In this document: positions 17,010-26,603 of the stretch, piece by piece
Numbering within the stretch: the first letter of the stretch is position 1
Layout of the letters: each line of letters starts with the position of its first letter
Assembly: GCA_910585905.1 (NCBI GenBank)
Contig: CAJUID010000030.1
Coordinates: 1-39,865, forward strand
DNA: 39,865 nt
DNA from: an uncultured Lachnospiraceae bacterium
Lineage (GTDB): Bacteria > Bacillota > Clostridia > Lachnospirales > Lachnospiraceae
Direction: 5' to 3'
Program-made: the position numbers and the translations under genes
The notes under the pieces: model-generated
The model's input: the letters and a program-made list of their open reading frames with translations, nothing else
Told to the model about the DNA's origin: nothing
The model's database searches: none

Positions 17010-17038
17010 TTGCATTCTTTTTTTCTTTGCTATATACT
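17010..17038 (+). promoter_or_regulatory. sigma-A promoter for topoisomerase operon
   Basis: TTGCAT (17010-17015), 17-nt T-rich spacer, TATACT (17033-17038), about 60 nt before the first gene. This is the better of the two plus-strand candidates. Confidence 0.72.
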
Positions 17039-17100
17039 AAGGAACTGTGCATTATTTTAAAAGAAAGGTAAATGAATGATAGATATTATTGGAGGAAGAC

Positions 17101-19059
17101 ATGAGTGAATACACCGGAAAGGAAATTGTAGTTTTAGAAGGCCTGGAGGCTGTAAGAAAACGCCCCGGCATGTATATTGGTTCTACTGGCTCTAGGGGAC
17201 TTCACCATCTAATCTGGGAAATCCTTGATAACAGCATTGACGAACACCTCGCAGGTTTTTGCAGTGAAATTAATATCACCATACAAAAGGATGGCGGAAT
17301 CTGCATTGAAGACAATGGGCGTGGTGTTCCAGTCGACATCCACCCTACAAAAGGAATCCCTACTGTGCGTGTAGTATATACCATTCTCCATGCAGGCGGC
17401 AAATTCGGAAATACAGCCTATAAAGTATCCGGGGGGCTCCACGGTGTCGGTTCTTCCGTTGTAAACGCACTGTCCACCCGGATGGTTGTGGAAGTGAAAA
17501 AAAACGGGAAGATATACCGTGATGAATATGAAAATGGTGGAACCCCAGTGATTCCTTTGGAAAACGGACTCCTGCCTGCAGTGGGAAAATGTGCCAAAAA
17601 CGCATGCGGCACAAAGGTAACATTTTACCCAGATGGTGAAATTTTTGAGACAATTACATTTAAGCCAGAAGTAATAAAGAAAAAATTAAAAGAAATCGCA
17701 TTCCTAAATAAAAACTTAAAACTAAATTACCACAATGAAAATGATGGAGAACAGACTGTATATTTAGAAAAATATGGAATACAGAGTTTTGTTAGCTATA
17801 TCAACCGTGATGCAAATGTGCTCCATGAGGAACCAATCTACATCGAAGGCAAAAGCGGAGATATTGAGGTCGAAGTTGCATTACAGTATACAACTAGCTT
17901 CTCCGAGCAGATTAACCCATACTGCAACCGCATCAATGTGGTAGACGGAGGTACGCTGGTCACAGGTTTTAAAACAGCGCTTACCCGCATTATGAACCAG
18001 TATGCCAGGGAACTTGGCGTCCTAAAGGATAAGGATGACAACTTTGATGGAAAGGATATCAGAAATGGGCTGGTAGCTATTATTTCGATTAAGCATCCTG
18101 ACCCGCAGTTTGAAGGCCAAACCAAGACAAAACTCGGGAATACCGATGCAAAAAGCGCAGTAGACGAAGTATTTAGTACAGAAGTACAGCATTATCTAGA
18201 CAAAAATGTTGAGATTTTGAAGAAAATCCTTGATAATTCGATGAAGTCCTACAATGCCCGAAAAGCAAGTGATAAGGCAAGAACTGCTGTACTAAGGCAG
18301 CTAAATGATACTGATACAAAGAGCAAACTTGCGGCCTGTACGTCAAAAAAACCAGAAGAATGCGAAGTTTATATTGTGGAGGGCGATTCCGCCGGTGGCA
18401 CAGTAAAAACAGCCCGAAACAGAAAAACCCAGGCTGTACTTCCCCTTCGCGGAAAAATATTAAATGTCGAAAAAGCCTCGCTGGAAAAAATACTCCAAAA
18501 CAACGAGATTAAGACAATGATCGCCTCATTCGGCTGCGGAATCGGAGATGAATTTGATATCACAAAACTCCGCTATGACAAAATCATTATCCTGACAGAT
18601 GCCGATGTCGATGGAGCACATATCAGCACATTGCTGCTGACATTTTTCTACCGCTTTATGCCGGAGTTAATCTATGAGGGAAAAATCTACCGCGGGCTTC
18701 CGCCACTCTATAAAGTAGATTATGAAAACAAAAAGACAGCAAAAGAAGGCAAAAAGGGTTCAAAGAAAAAGGATACACGCCAGTCTGAGTATGTTTTTAA
18801 TGACTTTGAATTAGAGAAGTTTAGAAAAAATAAAGATAATAAAATCATAAGCATTCAGCGCTATAAAGGACTTGGCGAGATGGACGCCGAACAGCTCTGG
18901 GAAACCACCCTAAATCCAGAAAGCAGGATTCTTGCCCAGGTTTCCATTAGCGACACAGTTGAAGCAGACGATATAACCACTACATTAATGGGAAGCAATG
19001 TGCCGCCGAGACGCCAATTTATTATGGAAGAAGCCAGATATGCTACATTGGATATTTAA
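17101..19059 (+). CDS. parE: type IIA DNA topoisomerase subunit B (ParE/GyrB-like)
   Basis: 652 residues. It is the ATPase subunit of a gyrase or topoisomerase IV, partner of the next gene. GHKL ATPase motifs are LDNSIDE and DNGRGVPV, then GGLHGVGSSVVNAL. The transducer carries QTKTKLGN (about residue 338), a GyrB-like rather than ParE-like form. The Toprim domain has VEGDSAGG (about 425) and DADVDG (about 499), followed by the PLYKV tail region and QRYKGLGEMD. The ATG at 17101 has a perfect GGAGGAAGAC ribosome site; a TTG four codons upstream lies inside that site and is rejected. As it is paired with a ParC-like gene and away from dnaA/recF-type genes, it is probably the second, topo IV-type pair. 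Confidence 0.88.
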   Translation: MSEYTGKEIVVLEGLEAVRKRPGMYIGSTGSRGLHHLIWEILDNSIDEHLAGFCSEINITIQKDGGICIEDNGRGVPVDIHPTKGIPTVRVVYTILHAGGKFGNTAYKVSGGLHGVGSSVVNALSTRMVVEVKKNGKIYRDEYENGGTPVIPLENGLLPAVGKCAKNACGTKVTFYPDGEIFETITFKPEVIKKKLKEIAFLNKNLKLNYHNENDGEQTVYLEKYGIQSFVSYINRDANVLHEEPIYIEGKSGDIEVEVALQYTTSFSEQINPYCNRINVVDGGTLVTGFKTALTRIMNQYARELGVLKDKDDNFDGKDIRNGLVAIISIKHPDPQFEGQTKTKLGNTDAKSAVDEVFSTEVQHYLDKNVEILKKILDNSMKSYNARKASDKARTAVLRQLNDTDTKSKLAACTSKKPEECEVYIVEGDSAGGTVKTARNRKTQAVLPLRGKILNVEKASLEKILQNNEIKTMIASFGCGIGDEFDITKLRYDKIIILTDADVDGAHISTLLLTFFYRFMPELIYEGKIYRGLPPLYKVDYENKKTAKEGKKGSKKKDTRQSEYVFNDFELEKFRKNKDNKIISIQRYKGLGEMDAEQLWETTLNPESRILAQVSISDTVEADDITTTLMGSNVPPRRQFIMEEARYATLDI

Positions 19060-19077
19060 TCGAAACGGAGGACTACC

Positions 19078-21339
19078 ATGACTAGTACAGATGATCAGTC
19101 AATTATACAGTTGGATTTTGCGGACGAGATGAAAAGCTCCTACCGCGATTATGCGGTGAGCGTTATTATAGACCGCGCACTTCCTGACGTCAGGGATGGC
19201 TTAAAGCCTGTCCAGAGAAGAATCCTGTATGCCATGACGGAACTCGGCCTGGCGCCGGAAAAACCCCACAGGAAGAGCGCACGTATTGTAGGCGATACTA
19301 TGGGTAAATACCATCCCCATGGTGACACCTCTATCTATGATGCCCTTGTCCATATGACAGAAGAATACTCTTTGACCGTTCCGCTAGTGGATGGACACGG
19401 AAATTTTGGCTCTATTGACGGCGACAGCGCAGCGGCCATGCGATATACCGAAGCCAGGCTGTCAAATGGGGCTATGGCATTGCTTGACAATTTAGACAAA
19501 GGCCTTGTCCCATTTGGCCCTAATTTTGATGAAAGCGAAAGGGAGCCTCTCGTACTGCCTGCCACGCTTCCAAACCTTTTGATTAATGGAACAACAGGCA
19601 TTGCTGTCGGCATGGTTACAAATATCCCTCCACACAATGTAAATGAAGTGATTGACGGAGTAATTGCCTATATTAAAAACCCGGACATTACGACAAATGG
19701 GCTGATGAAATATATTAAAGGACCAGATTTTCCGACTGGAGCTATGGTTACAAATGCGGATGACATCGCATCCATCTATGAAACTGGTGAGGGCCGGATC
19801 ACGCTCCGGGCAAAAACAGAAATCGAAGACAGTGACTATGGCAGGAAAAACATCGTAATAACCGAAATCCCATATACCGTCGCGGGCAACAAAGCAAAAC
19901 TTTTAGAAAACCTCGTGGCACTCACAAAGGATAAAGTTTTTGATGAGATTTATGATGTACGGGATGAATCCTCAAAAGAAGGCATCCGCCTGATTGTCGA
20001 AGTGAAAAAGGACAGAAATATCGAAAACCTTTTGAATGGACTATACAAAAAAACAAGCATGGAAGACACATACAGCGTAAATATGCTTGCTGTAAAAGAC
20101 AAGCAGCCAATCACATTTACACTGAAACGCCTAATTGAAGAATTCGTTTTATTTCAGGAAGAGCTATATACGAAAGAATACAGCCATCTTCTGGCAAAGG
20201 CAAATGACCGGCTGGAAATTGTGGACGGCTTGATCAAGGCGACTGATGTAATCGACTTAATTATTGAAATCCTGCGCGGCAGTAACTCAGTAAAGCAGGC
20301 AAAAGGCTGCCTGATCCACGGCAATACCGAGGGAATCAATTTTAAATCCCAAAAATCAGAAAAACAGGCGGCTGCACTTGATTTTACAGAGCGCCAGGCG
20401 GAAGCCATCCTTACTATGCCATTAAGCCGCTTAATCGGTCTTGAGCTTTTAAAACTACATCAGGAAAGTGAACTACTGCATAACAACATTACGGAATACA
20501 CTAATATATTAGCTGATATTCATGAGCTGCACAAAATCATTATTGCAAGGCTAAAGGAATATAAGAAAAAATTTGGCAGGCCGAGGCTGACAGAACTAGA
20601 TAATCTGACAAAAGAAAAATATGTTGAAGAAATCAAAGAAGAAGACCTATTTATATTGATCGACCGCTTTGGATATGTAAAATCAGTCGACTCAGCAAGC
20701 TACTCCAGGCTTACCGAGGAAACGCTTGCAGATTACAGCCATATAGTCCCAATTCATAACACAGACCGTCTCTGTATCTTTACTGAGGAAGGGAATATGT
20801 ACCAGATTAAGGCAATGGGCATCCCAAAAGGGCGCAGCAGGGACAAAGGCGTGCTGATCCAGTCCTTGTGTAAAATTGGACACGAAAACATCCTTCTCTA
20901 TATTGCCGCCGAAGACCTTTTTGAATCACAGCTATTTTTTGCGACAAAAAGCGGATTCGTCAAACAAGTATCTGGTGTATCCTTTGATACCAACCGTTCT
21001 GTAATCACCTCAACAAAGCTGGATGAGGGCGATAGCATCGCAGGCATTGTGCCGCTCTCTGTAATTGAAGTAATTAATCCAGACCAGAAAGTGATAATGA
21101 TAACCAAAAAGGGGCTTTCACTTGGCTTCCCGCTCTATGAAGTGAGCGAACTGAAAAAAGCAAGCCGTGGGATTAAAGGGATTACTTTAGAAGAGGGCGA
21201 CAGCGTGCTCTACGCCGCTGTTGCTGCACCTGATTGTGAAGAATTAACATTGGGGCAAAATATATATGACCCCCGCAAAATCCGCAGCCGCAAACGGGCC
21301 GCAAAGGGGCAGAAAGCCAATATTACGGTACTGTCATAG
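19078..21339 (+). CDS. parC: type IIA DNA topoisomerase subunit A (ParC/GyrA-like)
   Basis: 753 residues. It is the DNA breakage-reunion subunit. The winged-helix region has LKPVQRRILYAM and KYHPHGDTSIYDAL; the catalytic tyrosine is Tyr123 in MRYTEAR. The quinolone-determining loop has Thr84 and Asp88 at the positions of E. coli GyrA Ser83 and Asp87. The C-terminal propeller lacks the gyrase box QRRGGKG, showing only PKGRSRDKG near residue 583, so a topo IV-like relaxing or decatenating role is more likely than supercoiling. GGAGGACTACC precedes the ATG, 18 nt after parE. Confidence 0.88.
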   Translation: MTSTDDQSIIQLDFADEMKSSYRDYAVSVIIDRALPDVRDGLKPVQRRILYAMTELGLAPEKPHRKSARIVGDTMGKYHPHGDTSIYDALVHMTEEYSLTVPLVDGHGNFGSIDGDSAAAMRYTEARLSNGAMALLDNLDKGLVPFGPNFDESEREPLVLPATLPNLLINGTTGIAVGMVTNIPPHNVNEVIDGVIAYIKNPDITTNGLMKYIKGPDFPTGAMVTNADDIASIYETGEGRITLRAKTEIEDSDYGRKNIVITEIPYTVAGNKAKLLENLVALTKDKVFDEIYDVRDESSKEGIRLIVEVKKDRNIENLLNGLYKKTSMEDTYSVNMLAVKDKQPITFTLKRLIEEFVLFQEELYTKEYSHLLAKANDRLEIVDGLIKATDVIDLIIEILRGSNSVKQAKGCLIHGNTEGINFKSQKSEKQAAALDFTERQAEAILTMPLSRLIGLELLKLHQESELLHNNITEYTNILADIHELHKIIIARLKEYKKKFGRPRLTELDNLTKEKYVEEIKEEDLFILIDRFGYVKSVDSASYSRLTEETLADYSHIVPIHNTDRLCIFTEEGNMYQIKAMGIPKGRSRDKGVLIQSLCKIGHENILLYIAAEDLFESQLFFATKSGFVKQVSGVSFDTNRSVITSTKLDEGDSIAGIVPLSVIEVINPDQKVIMITKKGLSLGFPLYEVSELKKASRGIKGITLEEGDSVLYAAVAAPDCEELTLGQNIYDPRKIRSRKRAAKGQKANITVLS

Positions 21340-21380
21340 CAACGCCACTGCGCAGATGCAGGGAAATATCCCGCACCACA

Positions 21381-21420
21381 AAAAAAGGGGGCATCATTAC
21401 AATAGATGCCCTCTTTTTCT
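21381..21420. terminator. bidirectional terminator between parC and small membrane-protein gene
   Basis: Stem GGGCATC / GATGCCC with a 9-nt loop, an A run on the left and CTCTTTTTCTT on the right. It lies between convergent genes and can serve both strands. Confidence 0.88.
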
Positions 21421-21435
21421 TATGGAAACGGAACT

Positions 21436-21651
21436 TTACTGCTGCTCTTCTTCCTCAGCTTCTTTTTCCAAATCCAATGTTACATAATCCCTGCTGTCTT
21501 CCTCTTCATCCTCAAATACATCTTCAAATTCTGCATCATCGAAATCATCAAACTCATCCTCATTCTTCTTTTTGTCGAGGAAATACAATACACCTGCAAT
21601 GCTTCCGACAACCGCCCCAACAGCGAGCAGGCATTTAACTACTTTCTTCAT
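21436..21651 (-). CDS. small membrane-anchored, strongly acidic protein
   Basis: 71 residues. Residues about 6-25 (VKCLLAVGAVVGSIAGVLYFL) form one hydrophobic helix, then a KKK stop-transfer patch, then a tail in which Asp and Glu make up most positions (DDFDDAEFEDVFEDEEED). Positive residues flank the helix on both sides; topology is therefore uncertain. It resembles YtxH-type small membrane proteins only in general layout, and I assign no function. The ATG at 21651 is preceded by AAAGGAG; a GTG at 21669 lies in a palindrome and is rejected. Confidence 0.7.
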   Translation of the reverse strand: MKKVVKCLLAVGAVVGSIAGVLYFLDKKKNEDEFDDFDDAEFEDVFEDEEEDSRDYVTLDLEKEAEEEEQQ

Positions 21652-21668
21652 ATTTTGCTCCTTTCCCA

Positions 21669-21687
21669 CATGTCTGGTACAGACATG
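21669..21687. promoter_or_regulatory. perfect dyad CATGTCTG-gta-CAGACATG
   Basis: An 8-bp perfect inverted repeat with a 3-nt spacer lies immediately upstream of the ribosome site of the small acidic membrane protein. It could be an operator for a dimeric regulator or an mRNA hairpin affecting initiation. No regulator is identifiable. Confidence 0.4.
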
Positions 21688-21718
21688 CTAACTATTCTTT
21701 TTATCTGGTCAATCAACA

Positions 21719-21850
21719 ACCCCGCTACAAGCAACGGGGTATCAAACTTGCAACACTGCAGAGCAGCGGGGTATGTGACCCGCGCGCAGTCGCCAAGTGC
21801 AAAGGAACTTTCAGTTCCTTGCAAGCATTGCGTTTGGCTCGTTGCGTACG
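21719..21850. repeat. structured palindromic intergenic element downstream of pfkA
   Basis: Three successive hairpins are visible: ACCCCG / CGGGGT (21719-21740), a GCGGGGT-atgtg-ACCCGC fold (about 21775-21793), and TGCAAAGGAACT-ttc-AGTTCCTTGCA with one bulge (about 21798-21823). CGGGGTAT occurs twice. It is higher in GC than its surroundings and non-coding. It has the look of a dispersed extragenic repeat or structured 3' RNA and may also end pfkA transcription. Confidence 0.5.
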
Positions 21851-21860
21851 TGAGAATAAA

Positions 21861-22838
21861 TTATCTGGTCGTAAGCTTTCTAGTAATGTGGAACAAATAC
21901 GGATCTAGGTTCTTCTCCATTGCAAGCGCTTCCTGGATATCAAAATCAAGAAATTCCCCATGATGATATCCTACAACTCGGTTTGTCTTGCCTTCACACA
22001 AAAGCTCCACTGCCTTAGCGCCCATTGCAGACGCATAGACGCGGTCTTTACATGTCGGGTTGCCACCACGCTGGATATGGCCAAGAATCGTAGCTCTGGT
22101 TTCAATTCCAGTCGCTAACTCAATTAGCTTTGCCATCTCATTTGAATTGCCAACACCCTCCGCATTTACAATAATATGATTCTTTTTGCCAAGGCGGCGG
22201 CGGTCCTGTACTTTTGAGATAATACGCTGGATATCACCGTGAAATTTCTCAGCAGTCAAGATATACTCTGCACCACTGGCAATACCAGTCCAAAGCGCAA
22301 TGTGCCCTGCTGTGCGCCCCATCACCTCCACAATACTGCACCTCTCATGGGATTCCGATGTATCACGCAGCTTATCAATAGCCTCCATCGCCGTGTTAAT
22401 CGCCGTATCAAAACCAATCGTATACTCTGTACAAGCAATATCCAGGTCAATCGTTCCTGGAACTCCGATTGTGTTAATGCCGTTTTCTGCTAGTTTGCTG
22501 GCACCGTTAAACGAACCGTCACCACCGATTACGACAACACCATCAATACCATGCTTTCTACAAATATCCGCACCCATTTTCTGGTACTCTTCCTTTTTAA
22601 ACTCACGGCAGCGCGCCGTGTACAGAATCGTCCCTCCAGTTTGTATAATGTCAGATACCGCAAGATTATTCATATCTACAATATCTTCCTCTAATAATCC
22701 TGCATAACCCCTGCGGATACCTTTGACATTCAGTCCATTTGAAATACTTGTGCGCACTACGGCACGAATTGCAGCATTCATTCCTGGTGCATCGCCACCG
22801 CTTGTCAAAACGCCAATTGTCTTTACAGCATTATTCAT
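21861..22838 (-). CDS. pfkA: 6-phosphofructokinase (PfkA)
   Basis: 325 residues, standard for bacterial ATP-dependent PfkA. It phosphorylates fructose 6-phosphate in glycolysis in the cytoplasm. Visible motifs are IGVLTSGGDAPGMNAAIR (N-terminal nucleotide loop), GGDGSFNGA with Gly after GGD as in ATP-type enzymes, PGTIDLDI with the catalytic aspartates kept but Leu in place of the usual Asn, VEVMGR, and LGHIQRGG near the C-terminus. The ATG at 22838 has AAGGAGG at good spacing; upstream in-frame sequence to 22931 is not needed. It follows dnaE by 129 nt, a common Firmicute order. Confidence 0.95.
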   Translation of the reverse strand: MNNAVKTIGVLTSGGDAPGMNAAIRAVVRTSISNGLNVKGIRRGYAGLLEEDIVDMNNLAVSDIIQTGGTILYTARCREFKKEEYQKMGADICRKHGIDGVVVIGGDGSFNGASKLAENGINTIGVPGTIDLDIACTEYTIGFDTAINTAMEAIDKLRDTSESHERCSIVEVMGRTAGHIALWTGIASGAEYILTAEKFHGDIQRIISKVQDRRRLGKKNHIIVNAEGVGNSNEMAKLIELATGIETRATILGHIQRGGNPTCKDRVYASAMGAKAVELLCEGKTNRVVGYHHGEFLDFDIQEALAMEKNLDPYLFHITRKLTTR

Positions 22839-22967
22839 AAACGTCCTCCTTCTCGTATTCACGCTATCCCAGCCCAGCTCCTGGATGCTGTCAGCAATAC
22901 CAGAAACTATCATTCTGGGGAAATCTGCCAATCATTCAGACTATATAGAATTTTACGCTAAAATGGA

Positions 22968-25900
22968 TTATTTTTCAATACTCTTTTCTACAATTGCAAG
23001 AGAGTTCTCTCCCAAATAAGATAGCACCTGCTGTGCCATAATCTTCCTGGCATCCACACTCCTGCTCTGTGGCAGCCGCTTAATTTGCTTTTCCTTTACA
23101 GCATAAACGCAGACGGTATCTTTGCCATCAAATGGAAGAAGCACTTGGTACAGCTTCTCCTCTTCCATCTGAAATGTCTCTATATCAGGAAAACGAATCC
23201 ACAACTCACATGGAATCTGGTCAAATGGGATAATTTTCTGGCAGATTAACTTACCGCCCCTGTCTTCCTCCAGATTTACCCTTCCTTTTACAAAAAGTTT
23301 GCTCTCAGGGTTTAATATATCCTTGATCCTCTCATAATCCTTCGGAAACACAATAACTTCTACCGTTCCAAATAAATCCTCTATTGTAATAAATGCCATG
23401 ATAGAATTTGTCTTTGTTGTCTTAATTGTCTTTCCGACAAGCATTCCTCCAATCACTGCTGTTTCGCCATCCACAGCGTTCGCTGCCCCTAATTCTTCTC
23501 CCTCTTCCCCAGCCTGGAAGTCCTGCGAAGTCCTCGTACAATTTTTCTGCATCAATCCAAGATAATCCTCCAGAGGGTGTCCGCTTACATAAATCCCAAG
23601 CACTTCCTTCTCAAAGTTTAGATACTCCTCTTTATCATATTCCCCTACCTCTGGAAAGGCAACTGCATTTGCACCCTTCAAATCTTCATCCCCCATGTCA
23701 AATAAGGACAACTGGCCCGCCATGCTGTCTTTCTTCTCACGGTTAATATTATCAAGCATCGACTGATAAACTAACATCTTCTGTCTCCGGTTCCCACCTA
23801 GGCAGTCAAATGCGCCTGATTTAATAAAATTTTCTATTGTATGCTTGTTGACCTCCTTGGAAGACAGCCTTGCCATAAAATCTTCCATTGAGGTGTATTT
23901 TCCATCCCGTTCCCTCTCTGCTACAATTGCCGCGATTACCCCAGCACCAATCCCTTTGATAGCTGACATCCCAAAACGGATTTTTCCGTCTGATACAGAA
24001 AATTCTGAAAAACCTTCATTAACATCTGGACCAAGAATCCCAATCTCCATCTGGCGGCAGGTCATAGCATAGCTAAGCACCTTTCCAGTATTGTCCTTGA
24101 CCGATGTCATTAAAGCCGCCATAAACTCTACCGGATAATAGTATTTCAAATATGCTGTCTGATATGCAACAACTGCATACGCTGCAGCATGCGATTTATT
24201 AAAAGCATATTTTGCAAATTCTGTCATATCATCATATATTTTATTGGCGACTGCTTCCGAAACCCCATTATGGATACATCCCTTAACGCCTTCCTCCTCA
24301 TTTCCATAGACAAAGTTTTTCCGCTCAGCTGCCATTACAGACGCCTTTTTCTTGGACATTGCGCGGCGCACCAAGTCACTTCGCCCAAAACTATAGCCCG
24401 CCAGGTTCCGCACAATCTGCATAACCTGTTCCTGATAAACAATACAGCCATAGGTTGCCTCTAATATCGGTTCGAGCTGTGGACAGTCATATGCCACATT
24501 GTCCTGATTATTTTTTCCTGCAATATACTGTGGAATGTAGTCCATCGGCCCCGGACGGTATAGTGAGATACCTGCAATCACATCCTCCAAATTCTGTGGT
24601 TTTAGTTCCTTCATAAATTGCTTCATACCTGCACTTTCCAACTGGAATACTCCCTCGGTATGGCCTGCTCCAATCATTTCATAGACATTTTTGTCCTCAA
24701 AATCAATATCCATCATTGTGTCATCCACAAGCCCGGCCATTTTCGCCGCATTCTGGATAACCGTCAACGTCCGGAGCCCCAGAAAATCCATTTTCAAAAG
24801 CCCTAGCTCCTCTAAGGTAGTCATAGTATACTGTGTCGTAACCGTCCCGTCTGCTGCCTTTGACAGCGGCACATATTCATCTACTGGCTTCGGGCTGATC
24901 AAAACACCTGCAGCATGCATAGATGTGTGTCTTGGAAGCCCTTCTAGGCGCTTTGACATATTAATCAGGTTCCTTGCCTGTTCATCAGTATCATAGATTG
25001 CCTTTAACTCTGGATTGTGTTTTAACGCCTTTTCAATCGTAATGCCAAGTTCCATCGGAACTGCCTTGGCAATCACATCGACATAATTATACGGCAGATC
25101 AAGTACCCGGCCCACATCACGGATTACGCCCCTTGCAGCAAGCGTACCAAATGTGACAATTTGCACAACATGGTCTTTTCCGTACTTTTCCATTACATAA
25201 TCAATTACCTCCGGCCGCCTCTCATAACAAAAATCAATATCAATATCGGGCATGGTAATCCGCTCTGGATTTAAAAAACGCTCAAAAAGAAGGTTATAGC
25301 GAATTGGGTCAATATTGGTGATACCAAGCGCATAGGCTACAATACTCCCGGCGGCAGAACCGCGTCCTGGCCCAACACTAATCCCCCGCTCTCTGGCGAA
25401 CCGGATAAAATCCCACACAATCAGGAAGTAATCAACAAATCCCATTGTGCGGATAACTTCCAGCTCCTTTTCCAGACGCTCTCCATGTCTGGACGCCTGT
25501 GTACCATAGCGATTATCCAGCCCCTCGTTACAAAGCTTTTCCAAATATTCTTCTGCTGTATATCCCTCTGGCACATCAAATTGCGGCAGCTTATATTCCC
25601 CAAACACAATTTCTACCTGACAACGATTTGCAATCTCTTCTGTATTTTCAATTGCCTGAAGCGCATAGGGAAAAAGCTGTTTCATCTCCTCCTCAGACTT
25701 AAGATAAAACTGCCCTCCCTCATAGCGCATCCTATCCTGGTCTTTTACTAACTTTTTTGTTTGGATGCAGAGCAGTATATCATGTGCCTCCGCATCCTCA
25801 GCCGTAATATAATGGACATCGTTTGTTGCCACCAAACCAAGCCCTGTTTCCTGGCTCATCCTAAAAATCCCCTGATTTACCATTTGCTGATCGGCAATAC

Positions 25901-26435
25901 CATGATCCTGCAGCTCTAGATAAAAATGATCCGGCCCAAAAATCTCTGATAGGCGCGTTGCCTCCTTTTTAGCCTGCTCGTACATCCCCCGGCGGAGATT
26001 GGTCGCTACGATACCAGCCAGGCAAGCGCTGAGAGCAATAATCCCTTCATGGTATTTTTCTAATACCTCATAATCCACACGCGGTTTATAATAAAATCCC
26101 TCAGTAAAACCAAGGGACACAATTTTCATAAGGTTAGCATATCCCTGATTATTTTCGGCCAGCAAGACTAGATGGTTATAGCGCTCCTCGCCTTTCGAAA
26201 TCTCCCTGTCAAAACGGGAACCAGGTGCTACATAGACCTCACAGCCTATTACCGGATTAATGCCCGCATCCCTGGCGGCACGGTAAAAATCAATAACACC
26301 GTACATATTTCCATGATCCGTAATGGCTATATTCTTCATGCCTAATTCCTTGGCTCTGCTAATCAATTCCTTAATCTTACAAGAACCATCTAATAACGAA
26401 TACTCTGTATGTACGTGCAGATGTGCAAAACTCAT
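22968..26435 (-). CDS. dnaE: DNA polymerase III alpha subunit (DnaE)
   Basis: 1155 residues. It is a replicative DNA polymerase of family C. The N-terminal PHP domain begins HLHVHTEYSLLDGS; the polymerase core has GPGRGSAAGS (about residue 355) and the metal-binding aspartates in PDIDIDF (about 398), plus SMHAAGV and NKSHAAAYA. The C-terminal part carries the helix-hairpin-helix region (IKGIGAGVI) and an OB fold (TVEVIVFPKDYE). The ATG at 26435 follows GGGGAAGG. It begins about 90 nt downstream of the HPr-operon terminator and precedes pfkA. Confidence 0.97.
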   Translation of the reverse strand: MSFAHLHVHTEYSLLDGSCKIKELISRAKELGMKNIAITDHGNMYGVIDFYRAARDAGINPVIGCEVYVAPGSRFDREISKGEERYNHLVLLAENNQGYANLMKIVSLGFTEGFYYKPRVDYEVLEKYHEGIIALSACLAGIVATNLRRGMYEQAKKEATRLSEIFGPDHFYLELQDHGIADQQMVNQGIFRMSQETGLGLVATNDVHYITAEDAEAHDILLCIQTKKLVKDQDRMRYEGGQFYLKSEEEMKQLFPYALQAIENTEEIANRCQVEIVFGEYKLPQFDVPEGYTAEEYLEKLCNEGLDNRYGTQASRHGERLEKELEVIRTMGFVDYFLIVWDFIRFARERGISVGPGRGSAAGSIVAYALGITNIDPIRYNLLFERFLNPERITMPDIDIDFCYERRPEVIDYVMEKYGKDHVVQIVTFGTLAARGVIRDVGRVLDLPYNYVDVIAKAVPMELGITIEKALKHNPELKAIYDTDEQARNLINMSKRLEGLPRHTSMHAAGVLISPKPVDEYVPLSKAADGTVTTQYTMTTLEELGLLKMDFLGLRTLTVIQNAAKMAGLVDDTMMDIDFEDKNVYEMIGAGHTEGVFQLESAGMKQFMKELKPQNLEDVIAGISLYRPGPMDYIPQYIAGKNNQDNVAYDCPQLEPILEATYGCIVYQEQVMQIVRNLAGYSFGRSDLVRRAMSKKKASVMAAERKNFVYGNEEEGVKGCIHNGVSEAVANKIYDDMTEFAKYAFNKSHAAAYAVVAYQTAYLKYYYPVEFMAALMTSVKDNTGKVLSYAMTCRQMEIGILGPDVNEGFSEFSVSDGKIRFGMSAIKGIGAGVIAAIVAERERDGKYTSMEDFMARLSSKEVNKHTIENFIKSGAFDCLGGNRRQKMLVYQSMLDNINREKKDSMAGQLSLFDMGDEDLKGANAVAFPEVGEYDKEEYLNFEKEVLGIYVSGHPLEDYLGLMQKNCTRTSQDFQAGEEGEELGAANAVDGETAVIGGMLVGKTIKTTKTNSIMAFITIEDLFGTVEVIVFPKDYERIKDILNPESKLFVKGRVNLEEDRGGKLICQKIIPFDQIPCELWIRFPDIETFQMEEEKLYQVLLPFDGKDTVCVYAVKEKQIKRLPQSRSVDARKIMAQQVLSYLGENSLAIVEKSIEK

Positions 26436-26518
26436 TTCCAGCCTTCCCCTTTCTTTCCAGCCCAAATACAAATAATCCTAGCTGGCTTTCCTTTTTGCTA
26501 ATATCCGTTTCTATCAAC

Positions 26519-26550
26519 CTAAAAAGGGCACCGCCTGCGCTGGTGCCCTA
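26519..26550 (-). terminator. Rho-independent terminator of murB-rapZ-whiA-HPr operon
   Basis: Arms AGGGCACC and GGTGCCCT (26525-26532 / 26542-26549) are followed on the minus strand by TTTTTAGG. A second, weaker hairpin TAAGGAA / TTCCTTA lies between it and the HPr gene (26553-26583). It separates this operon from dnaE. Confidence 0.88.
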
Positions 26551-26603
26551 GTTAAGGAACTATTATTTTACAATATTTCCTTAGCTGATCCATTCAAATA
26601 TCC

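Noticed and set aside
21406..21963. 185-codon plus-strand frame overlapping the small acidic protein and pfkA end
   Set aside because: It runs through a terminator-proximal region, a palindromic element and the antisense of pfkA, with no sensible product.
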